From Scilla litardierei (taxonomy: Eukaryota; Streptophyta; Magnoliopsida; Asparagales; Asparagaceae), in assembly GCA_030789695.1 (NCBI GenBank), contig CM061141.1:278325871-278389870 (forward strand): DNA of 64,000 nt, in the 5' to 3' direction. The position numbers and the translations under genes were made by a program. Each line of letters starts with the position of its first letter. The stretch's first letter is position 1. The notes under the pieces are model-generated. The model saw nothing but the letters and a program-made list of their open reading frames with translations. It ran no database searches and was not told where the DNA came from. Below are positions 45,101-55,557 of the stretch, piece after piece.

Positions 45101-45324
45101 CCACCCTTATGTTTGGGTTTCTTGGTAGACTCAGGTTGCTTATTACGTTCATTAGTAGACTTCGAACGATCTTTACGTTTCTTTCCCCCGTGTGAGGAAC
45201 TAGCAACCATGTGCACTTCTGCACTTGGCTTGGCAGCCGCAAGCCGCTCTTCCTCTAATTCGAGGTGCTTAGAAACATCGCTGAAAGTCTTGTTGCTCTT
45301 CAGTGAGCACATGACCTGCATCAT
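42126..45324 (-). pseudogene. C2 pol: protease, integrase, reverse transcriptase, deleted RNase H
   Basis: Minus strand. First frame (45324-43801): zinc knuckle CFKCNKLGHYARSC, aspartic protease WIIDSGATDH, integrase zinc region (WHARLGH ... CEHC) and core (HSDICGP, TDRCGEY where TDRGGEY is usual, NGVAERRN). Frameshift near 43800. Second frame (43667 to about 42771): reverse transcriptase with WMEAMKEEL, KWVLKIKHK, RLVAKGFTQ, MDVKTAFLNG, KSIYGLKQ. Third frame (42946-42236): YVDDILIAEND with the catalytic Asp pair, then VKRI. At about 42262-42275 the sequence jumps to the last pol residues (YISTHEMITDPLTKAIP), stop at 42126-42128. The RNase H core is missing while the C-terminal tail remains. 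Confidence 0.85.
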
Positions 45325-45768
45325 TTAACTCTGGGTTAGATTCGCCATATGTCGCAGATGTTTCCCCATGGAATGATCTGGACGTTTCTTGTATGAATCA
45401 AATCTTATAGTTAAAGAACGAAGTTTGGACACCGATGTGCCACCAAACTTCTCCTCGAGCTTGGACCATATGTCCATGGCTAAGTCATGCTCTCGGAAGA
45501 TACGCATTATGTCATCGGCCATACTGCTCAATAACGTAATGCGAGCTATCTTGTTCTTCCGAGACCAAGCATCAAAAGCTTCCTTGTCTCGTCTGTGTTG
45601 GGCTGTAGTGCCCAACTCAGGTTCAATCATTACGTTCTTTAGAGTTTCGAGCACTTCTTGCTCCTCTAGAACGTATTGTATCTTGATGGACCATAGTTTG
45701 TAATTATCGCCGTTGAGTTTTTCACCTCTGTTTAACTCAGCGACGATATTCTTTGAAGCGGAAGACAT
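45325..45768 (-). pseudogene. C2 gag
   Basis: UBN2-type Copia gag. I place the start at ATG 45768 (MSSASKNIVAELNRGEK) because C3 has the same start (MSSAAKN). It contains GEKLNGDNYKLW, DIWSKLEEKFGG and SYKKRPDHSMGKHL. It ends early at 45325. Compared with C3, the segment that follows RHMANL is deleted, and the next frame resumes at KTFSDVSKHLELEEE. The zinc knuckle lies in the following frame. Confidence 0.8.
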
Positions 45769-47486
45769 TTTACTTTTAAAATGCTGCAAAAGACACAAAA
45801 CCGAAGGTTTGATCAAAAAACATTGCATTAAAAATTCTTAAAATATAATTCCCACTTGAAATGATAATAGAATATCCCATTTGGATAGTTCTAATTTCAA
45901 CTCCCACTTGGAATGATATTTATAATTTGATAAGTTACTTTCGAAAAATATTGAATATGTTACTCTTGAATCGGAAAGGTCACTACGTTTCCAATCACCA
46001 TCTAGAGTAACTTTCAATATTTCTCCCTCACTTATCAAACAATAGTACTCTTATAGTACTTCGCAGCGGAAAAGCGTTTTTGAAAACGTATTTTTCAAAA
46101 AAATATTTTTACAAACGTATTTTGCAGTATTTTGAAAATGTATTTTTTCAAATGCAAAAGCGATATTTCAACTTAGTACCCTTATGATACTAGCGAAATA
46201 TACAGTAATCCCTGGCCATTTTGCCGGGGTTGAACCGTTGCCGTACCAAGGCCGGATCCCCCCTGAGGGGATTTTTCTGCAACCCACCGTCGCCAGCTCC
46301 CGTATGGATCCAAGCGCTCCCCCCTATAGGAGAATATTGTCGCAGAGTACTGCCGTCGGACTCGTAGGGGTTGTTCATGCAAGCCATCGACATGCAAGTT
46401 TCCCCCTTTCAGTCACGTAAGCCCCCGCATCAAAAAAATTGGGTCAACCGGGGCTCGGCACTGGCCGAGATCGGGGCCGACAGTGGCCGGGCACCGGCCT
46501 CGGCCAGTGCCGGCAGGCCTTGGCCTGGCCCTGGCCACTGCCAGGGCCGGCCGTGGCCCTGGCAGTGGCCAGGGCTGGCCTCGGCCAGGGCCGGCCGTGG
46601 CCCTGGCAGTGGCCAGGGCTGGCCTCGGCCAGGCTTTGGCCTCAGACAGGGCCGGCCAGGGTGCCGGCCCTGGCCTCTACTAGGGCTGGCCAGGCCACTG
46701 GCCTGGCCCTGGCCCCTGCCAGGGCCGGCAGGGCCGGGCCGGGCCCTGGCTTCCGGCCAGGGCCGGCCAGGCCCTGGCCTGGCCGCAGTCAGGGCCCCCA
46801 GGCCCTGGCCGACCAGAGCCGGCCAGGCCCTGGCCGGGGCAGGCCAGGGCAGGCCATGGCCGGGGCAGGCCAGGGCAGGCCATGGCCGGGCCATGGCCCT
46901 TTGGCCTTGGCCGGCCATGGTCCATATGGCCATGGCCGGCCACCCCCTTGCATGGGGTTGGCCTCACACCCTTCCCCCCGACGGGGTGGTTTTCGTTGTC
47001 ATTTGGCCGTAGCCAACCCCCTCCGCATGGGGAGGGGGGATGCATAGCCTCCATGGCCCATATGGCCATGGTGATCATGCACCAAAAGCCATCTTCTCCG
47101 ATGAGAATAACCACCATCTTCTTCTCCGATGAAGCACCTGTTCATCGAGAAAGTAGTTATCCTTCAATGGCCATGTGCCAAAATGAAAAAAATAACATAC
47201 TTTAAAGTTCGTAAACTACACGCTCCATATGAAGAGAGCGCCCATTCCCTTTTAAATGGAGACTCAGCATCCATGAAGAGTGCGAGTTTGGCGATATAAA
47301 CGGTCGGTTCTTCCCGTCATGGAGAGTTCTTGCCATATCCGTAATGACAGAAGACCATAACGTGAAAAGAACAACCGCTGTGTTATCTCCGTCATGAAGC
47401 GTTCCTACCATATCCATAATGGTAGGATACCCATTCGTGAAAAAGACAACGCCTCGTTCATCAGTTCGACCGGGGCAAACCCGTAT
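45769..47486 (-). other. C2 5' leader with GC-rich repeat tract
   Basis: Non-coding stretch between primer site and gag. Near gag (46060-46160) it repeats AAAACGTATTTT, as C3 does at 63920-63990. At 46446-46975 lies an extremely GC-rich tract of GGCC, CCAGGGCC and GGCCGGCC words. At 47070-47450 are short repeats of CTTCTCCGATGA and CCATATCCGTAATG type. Long overlapping frames in the GC tract arise from composition. Confidence 0.6.
46446..46975. repeat. GGCCAGGGCCGGCC-type low-complexity tract
   Basis: About 530 bp made of irregular repeats of GGCC(A/C)GGGCC and CCAGGCCCTGG words, rich in GGCC, CCWGG and inverted repeats. It contrasts sharply with the AT-rich surroundings. Confidence 0.85.
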
Positions 47487-47500
47487 GGCTTTGATACCAA
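47487..47500 (-). other. C2 primer binding site, initiator-Met type
   Basis: On the minus strand TTGGTATCAAAGCC directly follows the 5' LTR. Confidence 0.88.
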
Positions 47501-48049
47501 TGTTGGATCATGTCAAAACAACGACATTAGGATCGAATAATAACATAGACTTACGCTTGCGTATGCGGCACCGTAGTCTCTGAACTTCACCCTCGGATTC
47601 GCCACAACGGTCGGTACTTCGTCACGGAGGATCGAAGCAGAGTTTCACCGCCTAAATCTCTATTTAGAAGAGGATTTTAATGGAAGGGAGAAGAAGAACA
47701 TAAGATGCCTTATGCAAACTTATGGCATGGAAAGTGTAGTTTGAATGCCTTACCCTTGGGTCCTATTTATAGGCTTTAGGGGTAGTTATTGTAGGAAATA
47801 ACTAAATATAAGCTTATTAGCCTATATTAGCACATTCATTTATCCTCTTCTTCATTCACTTATCAAGTGCCTTTATGTACTTATAAAGTGACTTTTTCCA
47901 CTTATCGAGTGGCTTTTTCCACTTATCGAGTGGTCCTTTTCACACGAGAAAAGGTTCCCTTCGTGCATGCTTTCGTGCACGCGACATCTGAGGTCCGTAT
48001 ACCCTCATACATCCCCTCATGGGTGTATTCATGTCGTCCATATCCAACA
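47501..48049 (-). repeat. C2 5' LTR
   Basis: 549 bp, plus-strand ends TGTTGGATCA and ATCCAACA. The outer end is followed by CAAAG. Confidence 0.92.
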
Positions 48050-48054
48050 CAAAG

Positions 48055-48519
48055 ATGGAGGTAGGGCCCGTACAGGATCACGTTATCAAGATGATCGGGT
48101 ACGTAGAGGACACCACCCAGCTAGGATTTGTCCTGGACAATGAGATGTCCGTGGACATTATCCTGAAGTCTTTAACTCCTGAGTTTAAGCCTTTCATCAC
48201 TGGTTTTATAATGAACAGTCTTGAAATGGATCTTCCTGGTCTCCTCAATATACTTAGGCAATTTGAGGAGATTGAGAAGAAGCCGACTGCATTGGTTGTT
48301 GGCTCTGCTTTTTCCGACCAGCTGAAAGGCAAGGGTAAGAAGAGGCAGGTCCCGCAACCTGTGAAGGTGAAGAAAGGGAAGAAAAAGACTAAAGGGGCCC
48401 CGTCAAAATCTGAGTGCTTCCATTGCCATAAGATTGGCCACTGGAAGAGGAACTGTAAGATCTATCTTGCAGAGAAGAATAAGGGGCATACTGATGCCTC
48501 TACCTCAGGTACAAATTAA
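48055..48519 (+). pseudogene. C1 gag, C-terminal part with zinc knuckle
   Basis: Continues the gag interrupted at 40560. MEVGPVQDHVIKMIG, LGFVLDNEMSVDIILKSL and FIMNSLEMDLPGLLNILR are the typical second half of UBN2-type gag. The basic linker KKGKKKTKG is followed by the CX2CX4HX4C knuckle CFHCHKIGHWKRNC. The frame stops at 48519 and no protease follows. From 48520 to the 3' LTR no pol domain is seen. An ATG-initiated reading upstream (from 48019) is only C2 LTR sequence. Confidence 0.85.
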
Positions 48520-49353
48520 ATTCAATAAAACGTAATCATTTCCAATCATATAGTATGAGATACTAAAGACATCTGTGTAATGTATACAGGTGGCTGAAAT
48601 GAAGCGAAGATTGGGAGAAGTGCATAGGACGGTCGGCAATCTGAGCAATCGTTGCTGCTAGGGCCGTTCAAAGACTTCAAGAGACATGATCGAGAAGGAG
48701 ATGATACTAAATTTTATTTAAATAAAATGTATCATTGCTTAAAGGTTGAAAACAATGATTGAGTGTTCTACACTCAAAGTTTATTGGATAAACAGATTAC
48801 GGTTCATCTTTATGAATCCGTTGTTTTAATGAATGTCTCAGAAATTGCGTTTTCTGTTGAGATGAAATTTGATTGGCTTAAATTTTCTGTGATTGTGGCT
48901 TTCTGAGATGGTTGCAAAAATTCTCGAATGATGATGCGAATCTTCGGAAAATGTTGTTTTGGAGCTGACTTAATGTTATAGTCAATTGGTAGTTAAGTAT
49001 AGGTTCCAGGGGCATATAAATTGTGTACGCTCACAATTATACGCATATTAAGATTAATTCTTAATAAACTGCATTTAGTTATTAAAAAGTTAATATTAAA
49101 TGTGGTTAATGGAAAAGTGCAGAGTAGGACATTTGATTGAGTGAGTCAAATGCCAAGATTCCTTAAACCGATCTTGACTTGACTCATTCGTCAAACCAAA
49201 CCCGATACTAGTACATTCTATCTAAAGCACTTACCAAATGGTTATGTCTTTATATATAAATCTAAATATGATTTAGATATGATATTGAAGCACTTAACCA
49301 GGTAATTCTTAAAGTCAGTGGGAGCCAGCTCGTATACTTAGTTCCGGTTTCTC
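48520..49353 (+). other. C1 non-coding region after gag
   Basis: 834 bp, AT-rich, no domain seen. It ends with CAGTGGGAG (about 49317-49325), like a Copia polypurine tract, but the LTR start (TGTAGGAGG) does not follow. Sequence related to the 5' LTR begins at 49354. Confidence 0.55.
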
Positions 49354-51104
49354 GGTTCGTGGTCATAGATGTGTCGAGAACTGGATATCGACACATCGGA
49401 TAGACCATTGTGTCTTAGTCTTACCTTAGGGTAATGATGATCTCATAGTCATTCAACTTGGTGAAGTCGGAGACGAGACACATGTGCTTATTGGAGAATG
49501 AGTTCACTGAACGAACAAATTAGAGTTATTAAATGGTTAACTTTAACTAAACTGTCTTTAATAACTCTAGGGTGATGATAGGTTAACTTGTCCTTATGAC
49601 CTGAAGTCATTTAAACGAACCTGTGAGCGAACCGTGTGGCTTAGACCTATGATCTAGCTTCGAGGCTAGGTCTGCTGAAAGATCTTAGGTTGAGCTGCAC
49701 CCGAAGCTCTCGAGGCAAGTAGATGACTAAGATGGGATTCGTCACTTCCGTTAAAGGGAAGTTAGTGTTACAGGCTCAGTACGATCTTTGTGTTTATCCT
49801 CGGCCGGGGTATGTTGTAAGAAGTACAACGTGTATACAGCAAAGACCGCCATATACTGACCAATGTTGTCTAATAGGGTTGACAGTAAACCATACCCTAG
49901 GCCAACAGGAACACAGTCTTGACGAAGGGACTATAGCCAACAACATTCATCACTGACACAGCCAATGTAAACCCAATGATGCTTTTGTCAAAGGGTCGAT
50001 CACGTTATGATGATTCTGAAACAGGGACGACAGCTACTGCTCGTGGTGATCGTCGTCTAGGGGTTCCGAGCCCCAACCTGTAGTAAGGTCAGGCTGTAGG
50101 GTCTCACACCGAGTAGTGTTTGTGTCTTAGTAATAGGAAGATTAATTGAGAGAAAATTATTTGATGATATCGAATAGTTGATATTCACAAAGCTTGTTGT
50201 GAAAATTAGTCGCAATAGCAATATGGACAAATGTTGCAAACTATGATAAAATGTGTCGTAAATTGGTTACAAAAAATTTAGTAGGAACAAATATATTGGA
50301 AAGGGTTACCTGGCTGACGGGATCGTCCTGGTCTAAACACAGGTTCAAACCGCGTCTAAATCGGAGCTCAAACGAGCCCAGAAACGCAAAAACAGTACAA
50401 TGCAAAGTGGGTTAGACCCACTGGGCTAACAAGCCCATAGACAATGGAAAACAAGCGCAGCCTGCTGGCTGCAGCGGGCGCACGCCCGCTGCAGAAGCGG
50501 GCATGGCCCGCTAACTGCAGAAGCGGGCGAGGCCCGCTGCACAGCGGGCCAGCGCCCGCTATTGCAGCAGGCACGGACCGCTCCATGCAGCGGGCTAGTG
50601 CCCGCTGCAGCAGCGGGCGTGTGGCCCGCCCTTGCTCTCCTTGGGCGGGCGCGCCCGCTAAGCTTAGCGGGCGCGCCCGTAACTTAAGTCATTTACGGTT
50701 TTTTGAAACCCCAAATGACGGCTACAAAAATCGATTATTTGCCCAACTTTGGGCAATTGTTTGAGGGATCAAACGAAGTTGAAATTCATCGCCGTCGGTT
50801 CCTACGCGGTCACCATTCGAAGCCCTTCGGATTGATAGCTTGTTTGGTGTCTAAAGTTTAATGAGCAAAGAGAATTAATTAGTTAAAGTTTGCTTTTATG
50901 AAAAGCTCACTTAAACTACAAATTAAGCCAAATTGGCTTAATTGATTTTTTCTCTCATTTGCAAAAGTCCAACATTGCTCACAATGAAAGAGTGAGTGCC
51001 GACTCCCTATATAAATAGGGGTGCACTCTCTTCGTTGAAATACACACCAAGTCCTCGATCGAGTAGCTCTCGACTTTTAGAGCAAGCTCGATCGACGACT
51101 AAAC

Positions 51105-51181
<77 letters not shown>

Positions 51182-51681
51182 TATTCTCCGGAGTAGTCCT
51201 AGCAAGACTACAAAGGGGGTTTGGATTTGGATCCAGCCGTCTAAGACGTGGGTTCTACTAAAGTCAAACTTTCTACCACGTGTGATCGGCTCGGAGGTGA
51301 AAGTCAGTTCGGGCGGATCGATTCGAGGGTGCGAGGCCGCTCAGGCGGATCGAGTCAAGGCGGTTCGGCTACGAGGAGCTTCAGAAGACGGTGTGGTACA
51401 TCTTGCCTACTCCAGGGCCAAGATTCCGGGTATGTGGTTAAATAATTTTAGTGTAGATTTAATTCTATCGCTTTAGAATAGATCCCTCTTGGAGTGGTCA
51501 GATCCACCCCAAGTTGGCATAGATCGGGCTAGGTTCTGGCTCCCTCAGAGCCTAGCTTAATTGTTTAGCTAGCTTAAAAAGTTTTGTTTTTGATTTTCCG
51601 CTGCACTTTTCTGCCGCTGTGGTCCGTCCGACTTAGGACGGACACAGATCTGAGCTCCGAGGGTCTGCCAAAACCCCAACA
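49354..51681 (+). repeat. C1 3' LTR, lacking its first 204 bp
   Basis: Aligns with 36057-38252 of the 5' LTR from GGTCATAGATGTGTCGAG onward and ends CCCCAACA before ACTGC. Its palindrome tract (50471-50680) and (CT)n run (51108-51178) are longer than in the 5' LTR. Confidence 0.85.
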
Positions 51682-51686
51682 ACTGC

Positions 51687-52847
51687 GGGCCAAGATTTTA
51701 AGTTGTGGCCAAGTTGATTTAGGGCACGAATTTGAGAGGGTTTTGAAGGGTTATTTGCTAGGGTTTTGGGAGGCTATATAAGAGGTTTGTAGCCGTCATT
51801 AGAGGGGGGTTCCCATATTGTTTTCTTAGGGATTATTTTATAGGTTAGGCCATGCCCTAGGCCCCCTCTTGGATCTAAAAGCTTGTAATTGGATTGAAGT
51901 TCTCCATCAAAGCTAAGTATCCTTGTTCTTGTTGTTTGAATCTTTGATTTGTTATCTTTTTACATGTAAGCAATGTCTTTTATTGATCTCTATATCGTTA
52001 TTGCTATGCTTGAGTAAATTTGATGTTCTAGGGCATGGGGATGAACCCTATGGATCTAATTTCAAATTTGTGATGAATGAATTTCTAAGTTGCTAGAATT
52101 GATAGGAGGTTAGGTTGTGATTGATTTATCACGGATTGCTAGGAATTTCCATCGATTTGGGGTTTGTAAGAGATTGGATTCCGATCGATGGGAAGGCCTA
52201 GATATTCGATTTAGGTTTATAATCAAGATTCTCTAGACTTGGTTTGCAAGAGATTGGACCAAAGCTAGGATTTTTATTATAAATCTATACCCATATTCGT
52301 TTGCAAGAGATTGGACGAATATGAACTATCACAACCTAGATCGTAACTCGAGTTTGCACGAGAGTGGGCTCAAGGAGCGATTGGACGATGATGTCGATCT
52401 TCATGCTAATGGCTTAGGTTAGGTTTTGCACGAGAGTGGGCTCTAATCTACGTTTGCTATAGACCGGCAATAGCGCGAGAGCGTGAGCTTGGTTCTACAT
52501 TAAGTTGCGACTAGTTCACCTTAACACAAGGTTAGTAATATTGAGATTCACTATTTACAATGATGTATGACGATCCGTAGTGGGAATTTCCTAGCCCTAG
52601 ACACTTTTATTAAATTTTATTTGAATCAATATTTGACCAACATCTCTATCGCTGACACCGACATCCATCACCATTGTCATTACATCATACCATACCCATC
52701 TCAACCAATAAAACCCTCGTAGTCGAGCCAACCTAGTATAGATTGGAACCAACACCACCTCCTCGTGTTCGATACCCGCTCGTCGCTTGACCGTGCGCTT
52801 GCGGTAAAACTACAATCATTCTCCGGGTGTATATCCGGGGCCGATCA
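51687..52847 (+). repeat. E3 3' LTR (LTR B), right part
   Basis: 1161 bp resuming GGGCCAAG after C1 and ending GGGGCCGATCA before the target duplication CGATG. TATA box about 51774-51787. Hairpin array 52149-52452: hairpin 3 is a perfect 9-bp CATATTCGT/ACGAATATG, and hairpins 4 and 5 both have CAC-GAGA-GTG. Confidence 0.9.
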
Positions 52848-52852
52848 CGATG

Positions 52853-54312
52853 CAGCGACAGGATAGTGTCCCTGACTGTGGTGGTACTAGTAGACCTGAT
52901 CAAACTGGGATTAGAGAGTCACGACAGCATGAGCGAGGCCCTCAAATGAAGTCTTGAAAACAGAGTGTGTGTTTGATCTCAGTCAGGGTGGTGACTGTGG
53001 AAGATGTAAACTGCCTAAACTCCTCCTCTAGACGAGTTAACTGCTCGACATGTGTAAGTAGGGGAGGTGCAGTGCTGCTAGTACCCTCGACCTAGTGTCG
53101 AGATCTCCTTTGGAACTAACAAAGGATGGAGGTGACTACTGAGCTAGCAGGAAGGAGAAGGATCAATAGGGTCCTAGGACTATGGCTGGCAAGGGTCGGG
53201 AAGCTAGACTAGTGCCTGGACTCCTGAGGCTAAGTCGATGTCAGCTAAAAAGAGCCACCTCAAAGTAGTGCCAGGCCCAAAAAGTCCAGGATTGGGGAGC
53301 CTAGTTTAAGGAGTGGAAGCTGGGCCATAGAGTTAAAATATCTCTCTCGGTTAATGGCTTTAATCATGTGCATGTTGGTGAGCACCGAGAGATCGAGAGA
53401 AGTAGGGCCAGGGACTCGGGTCATGGAGTCTCGGATCTTGTAGAAGATAGGAGGGAGCATGGCAATGATAGTGATGAGGCCTCCCATAACAGATTGTAGA
53501 TCTGGGGTCGGCTATAATATAAAGGAATCTTTGCATAAGCCATGACCCAGCATGGAGGACATAGTGGGGGACAGGGTTGCTACTCTCGCGAAGGACACGA
53601 CTCTACGAGGCACACCACAGAAAGAAGAGCTTGTCCTGAGAGACCTGGCATGTCTCATATCGACAGAAAAGAGTGTTTGCAATGATACGATGGACAATGC
53701 AGAGACCAGGGTGAATGATGCTTGATGACTTCACTTGAGTCTTGGGGAAGACTTCAAGCTGGGTGATCTGGAACCAAAAATTATTCGCATCAAACTCCGG
53801 GGGTAAGGATGGTTGTTGTGGATTTCCTCAGGCTCTAAAGCTCTAGGCCACTTGAAGAGCGGGTTCAAGAAATTCTTAGATAGGCCGTACTCCTTGTTCA
53901 TGATACGTAATAAGAAACCCGCAGGATAAACCTTGAACGTGGAGAGAAACTCCAAAGTGAGCCTCTTGTAGGTCCTAGCCTCGCACTTTAAGAAATCCTC
54001 TCATCTGAGGTTTCTAAGGAGGGTGTTGACTACGTCGAAGAGGCCTAGTGCCGAAAGAGTGGTGACGCTCGGGAATTTGGTAGGCACTATAGAACAGGAG
54101 CTAAGAGATATGAACTTTGTGTGCTCGTCCGTACTCATGAAATTGATGCCTAGTTTGTCCAATTGAGGGGTAGGAAGTGGTTCACCTCCCCTCTCACTGA
54201 TGGCGTGGGCTCGGGTAAGTTCGACTTGAAAATCCTTCGTCTTTTGACGTTTGCCCTTGCCTTGGGTAGGGCCAGTGGTGGTAACCTTCTTCTTGCGCTC
54301 TTTAGGAGGCAT
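52853..54312 (-). pseudogene. E4 ORF1, N-terminal part
   Basis: Minus-strand relative of the E1 ORF1. The start at 54312-54310 (MPPKERKKKVTTTG) gives a basic, NLS-like N-terminus like E1's. The first frame includes KLGINFMSTDEHTKFISLSS and FPSVTTLSALGLFDVV, which align with E1's block from ITFRDD to LGRLGVLEG. After a stop near 54001, further frames hold MEFLSTFKV (53955-53731), a segment at 53697-53512, and GGLITIIAMLPPIF with RVPGPTSLDL (53487-53260), which matches E1's CGGLITLLAL and RVPGPTSL. It is broken by several stops and frameshifts. It continues beyond E3 at 29111-28512. Confidence 0.75.
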
Positions 54313-54830
54313 CGTATGAAGACGTGAGTAATGCAAGATGTATGAAAGTTGTGTGTGCAGACTCATGCGAAGCTTAGGCGATTTCAGCAAAAAATATTGA
54401 GAAATTTTACGAGCAAAGGAGCGAAGTTTCCAAAGTTGATGCTCCTAGCTGAGATCGATGTCCCCGATTCTTGTAGATGACTACCCAAGCTGATCTCAAG
54501 CTAAGAAATAATCCCTTGCCAGTGCGTAGAGTTGGAGTTACCAAAACACTAAAAGTTGGGTTGCTAGGGTTTGCTCAAACGGTCAGAGATGAGTAGAGGA
54601 AGGTGATGGAGTAGGGGATTGATGGAGAGGGGAGCCTTGGAAGGTGATTTGGGGGGTTGAATGGGGTTTGGAGGGATTTGGAGGGAGATCGTATTGAGAG
54701 AAAAGCTTCGTTTCGAAGAGAAATGAGCTTGGTCGGGCTGTTTGAGGGTTAATGGGCTTTATATAGGCAAGGAGCATGGGCCGCATGGATAAGAAAAATG
54801 GTCGCGTGGAGTTGGTCTGGAAATGGGGTG

Positions 54831-55360
54831 GACGCGGTTGCGTCGACTTAACGACACGGCCGCGAAAACTCCTTTGTGTTCTGAAGATTTTTGGCTCTGG
54901 AATACAGAGAGTTTCACGGCCACATGGATTAAGTTAACACGGTCGCGTCGATTTGTCCAAAAAGGGAGATGGACACAGCCGCGTCATGTAACATGACGCG
55001 GTCGCAAAAATCTTCTGAGAAGTTGGAATTTTAGGCTCAAATTTACAGTAAGTTATGCGCCCCGTTTGTGAATGGTTTAAATGGCCGTGTGGATTGGGTT
55101 AAAAGTAAGAATATTCATGGTTGTGTCATGTGAAATGACGCAGTTGCAAAAACCTTCTGAAAAGTGTGATGTGGGCTTGATCCTACAGTAAGTTACGCGA
55201 CTGCGTCGACTTAACGACGCGGCCATGTGGAATAGAAACACTAGGGTTAAGGATTACCCTGTTCGATGCTACCTTTTGTGACATCCTAGCGTGGGTGAGT
55301 CGTTTTCTTTACCTTTTGTCTTCCACACGGCCACGTGAATCGATTCACGCGGTCGTTTGG
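54831..55360 (-). repeat. Palindrome-like cluster in the E4 ORF1 leader
   Basis: Repeats of GACGCGGTTGCGTCGAC, CACGGCCGCG, CACGGTCGCGTCGA, ATGACGCGGTCGC and CACGGCCACGTG. These are the same ACGCGGYCRCGT-type words as in the E4 LTR (26405-26735). Confidence 0.75.
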
Positions 55361-55510
55361 ATGCTTCTTCTCCATATTTCTTCTTCTTCTTCATATAATC
55401 AAACACTTGATTAAATTCTTGGGTTTTGGGGGTTTATTCAAATATGAAAATGGAGACTAACCTAGACTGAAAATAACGAACAAATTCAAAATATATCTAA
55501 ATCAAAACAC

Positions 55511-55557
55511 TTGGGTTGCCTCCCCAAGAAGCACTCATTTTAAGTCGTGAGCTCGAC
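55511..55557 (-). other. AGGCAA hairpin motif (E4)
   Basis: Minus strand GTCGAGCTCACGACTTAAAA, then TTGGGG-AGGCAA-CCCAA. The protease frame ends inside this block (stop at 55535-55537). Confidence 0.8.

Larger units (their letters stand above)
40561..48049 (-). mobile_element. C2: Copia retrotransposon nested in C1 gag
   Basis: 7489 bp, target duplication CAAAG (40556-40560 and 48050-48054). LTRs are 549 bp each: 40561-41109 (3') and 47501-48049 (5'). The initiator-Met primer site is at 47487-47500 on the minus strand and the polypurine tract at 41110-41120. gag-pol is 42126-45768. Equal LTR lengths and few differences indicate a young insertion, but gag and RNase H have deletions and pol has frameshifts, so it cannot encode a working set of proteins. 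The close relative C3 lies at 59699-64000. Confidence 0.92.
35853..51681 (+). mobile_element. C1: Copia element with large LTRs and gag only
   Basis: Flanked by ACTGC (35848-35852 and 51682-51686). Starts TGTAGGAGG and ends CCCCAACA. 5' LTR 35853-38252 (2400 bp), initiator-Met-type primer site 38254-38267, gag split by C2 (40174-40560 and 48055-48519), non-coding 48520-49353, 3' LTR 49354-51681, which lacks the first about 204 bp. There is no protease, integrase or reverse transcriptase. Gag-only elements of this kind (TR-GAG-like) depend on other elements; a deletion derivative is equally possible. Confidence 0.85.
29112..52847 (+). mobile_element. E3: non-autonomous Athila-like element with a unique ORF
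   Basis: Flanked by CGATG (29107-29111 and 52848-52852). LTR A is 29112-31205 (2094 bp). LTR B is 34919-35852 plus 51687-52847 (934 + 1161 = 2095 bp), split by C1. A tRNA-Asp-type primer site lies at 31212-31229 and a polypurine tract at 34902-34915. The 3.7-kb interior has no gag, protease, polymerase or ORF1 that I recognise, only a decayed unique frame (31403-32937). LTR palindromes, hairpins and 3' landmarks tie it to E1 and E2, which suggests mobilisation by a related element. Confidence 0.9.

Noticed and set aside
46371..47117. Several overlapping frames of 100-210 codons on both strands
   Set aside because: They arise from the stop-poor GGCC-rich repeat. Products are Gly/Pro/Ala/Trp low complexity with no domain.
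52300..52860. Possible host gene exon near the E3 end
   Set aside because: The sequence aligns with the E3 LTR A end and then with the E4 ORF1 pseudogene; nothing is left to explain.
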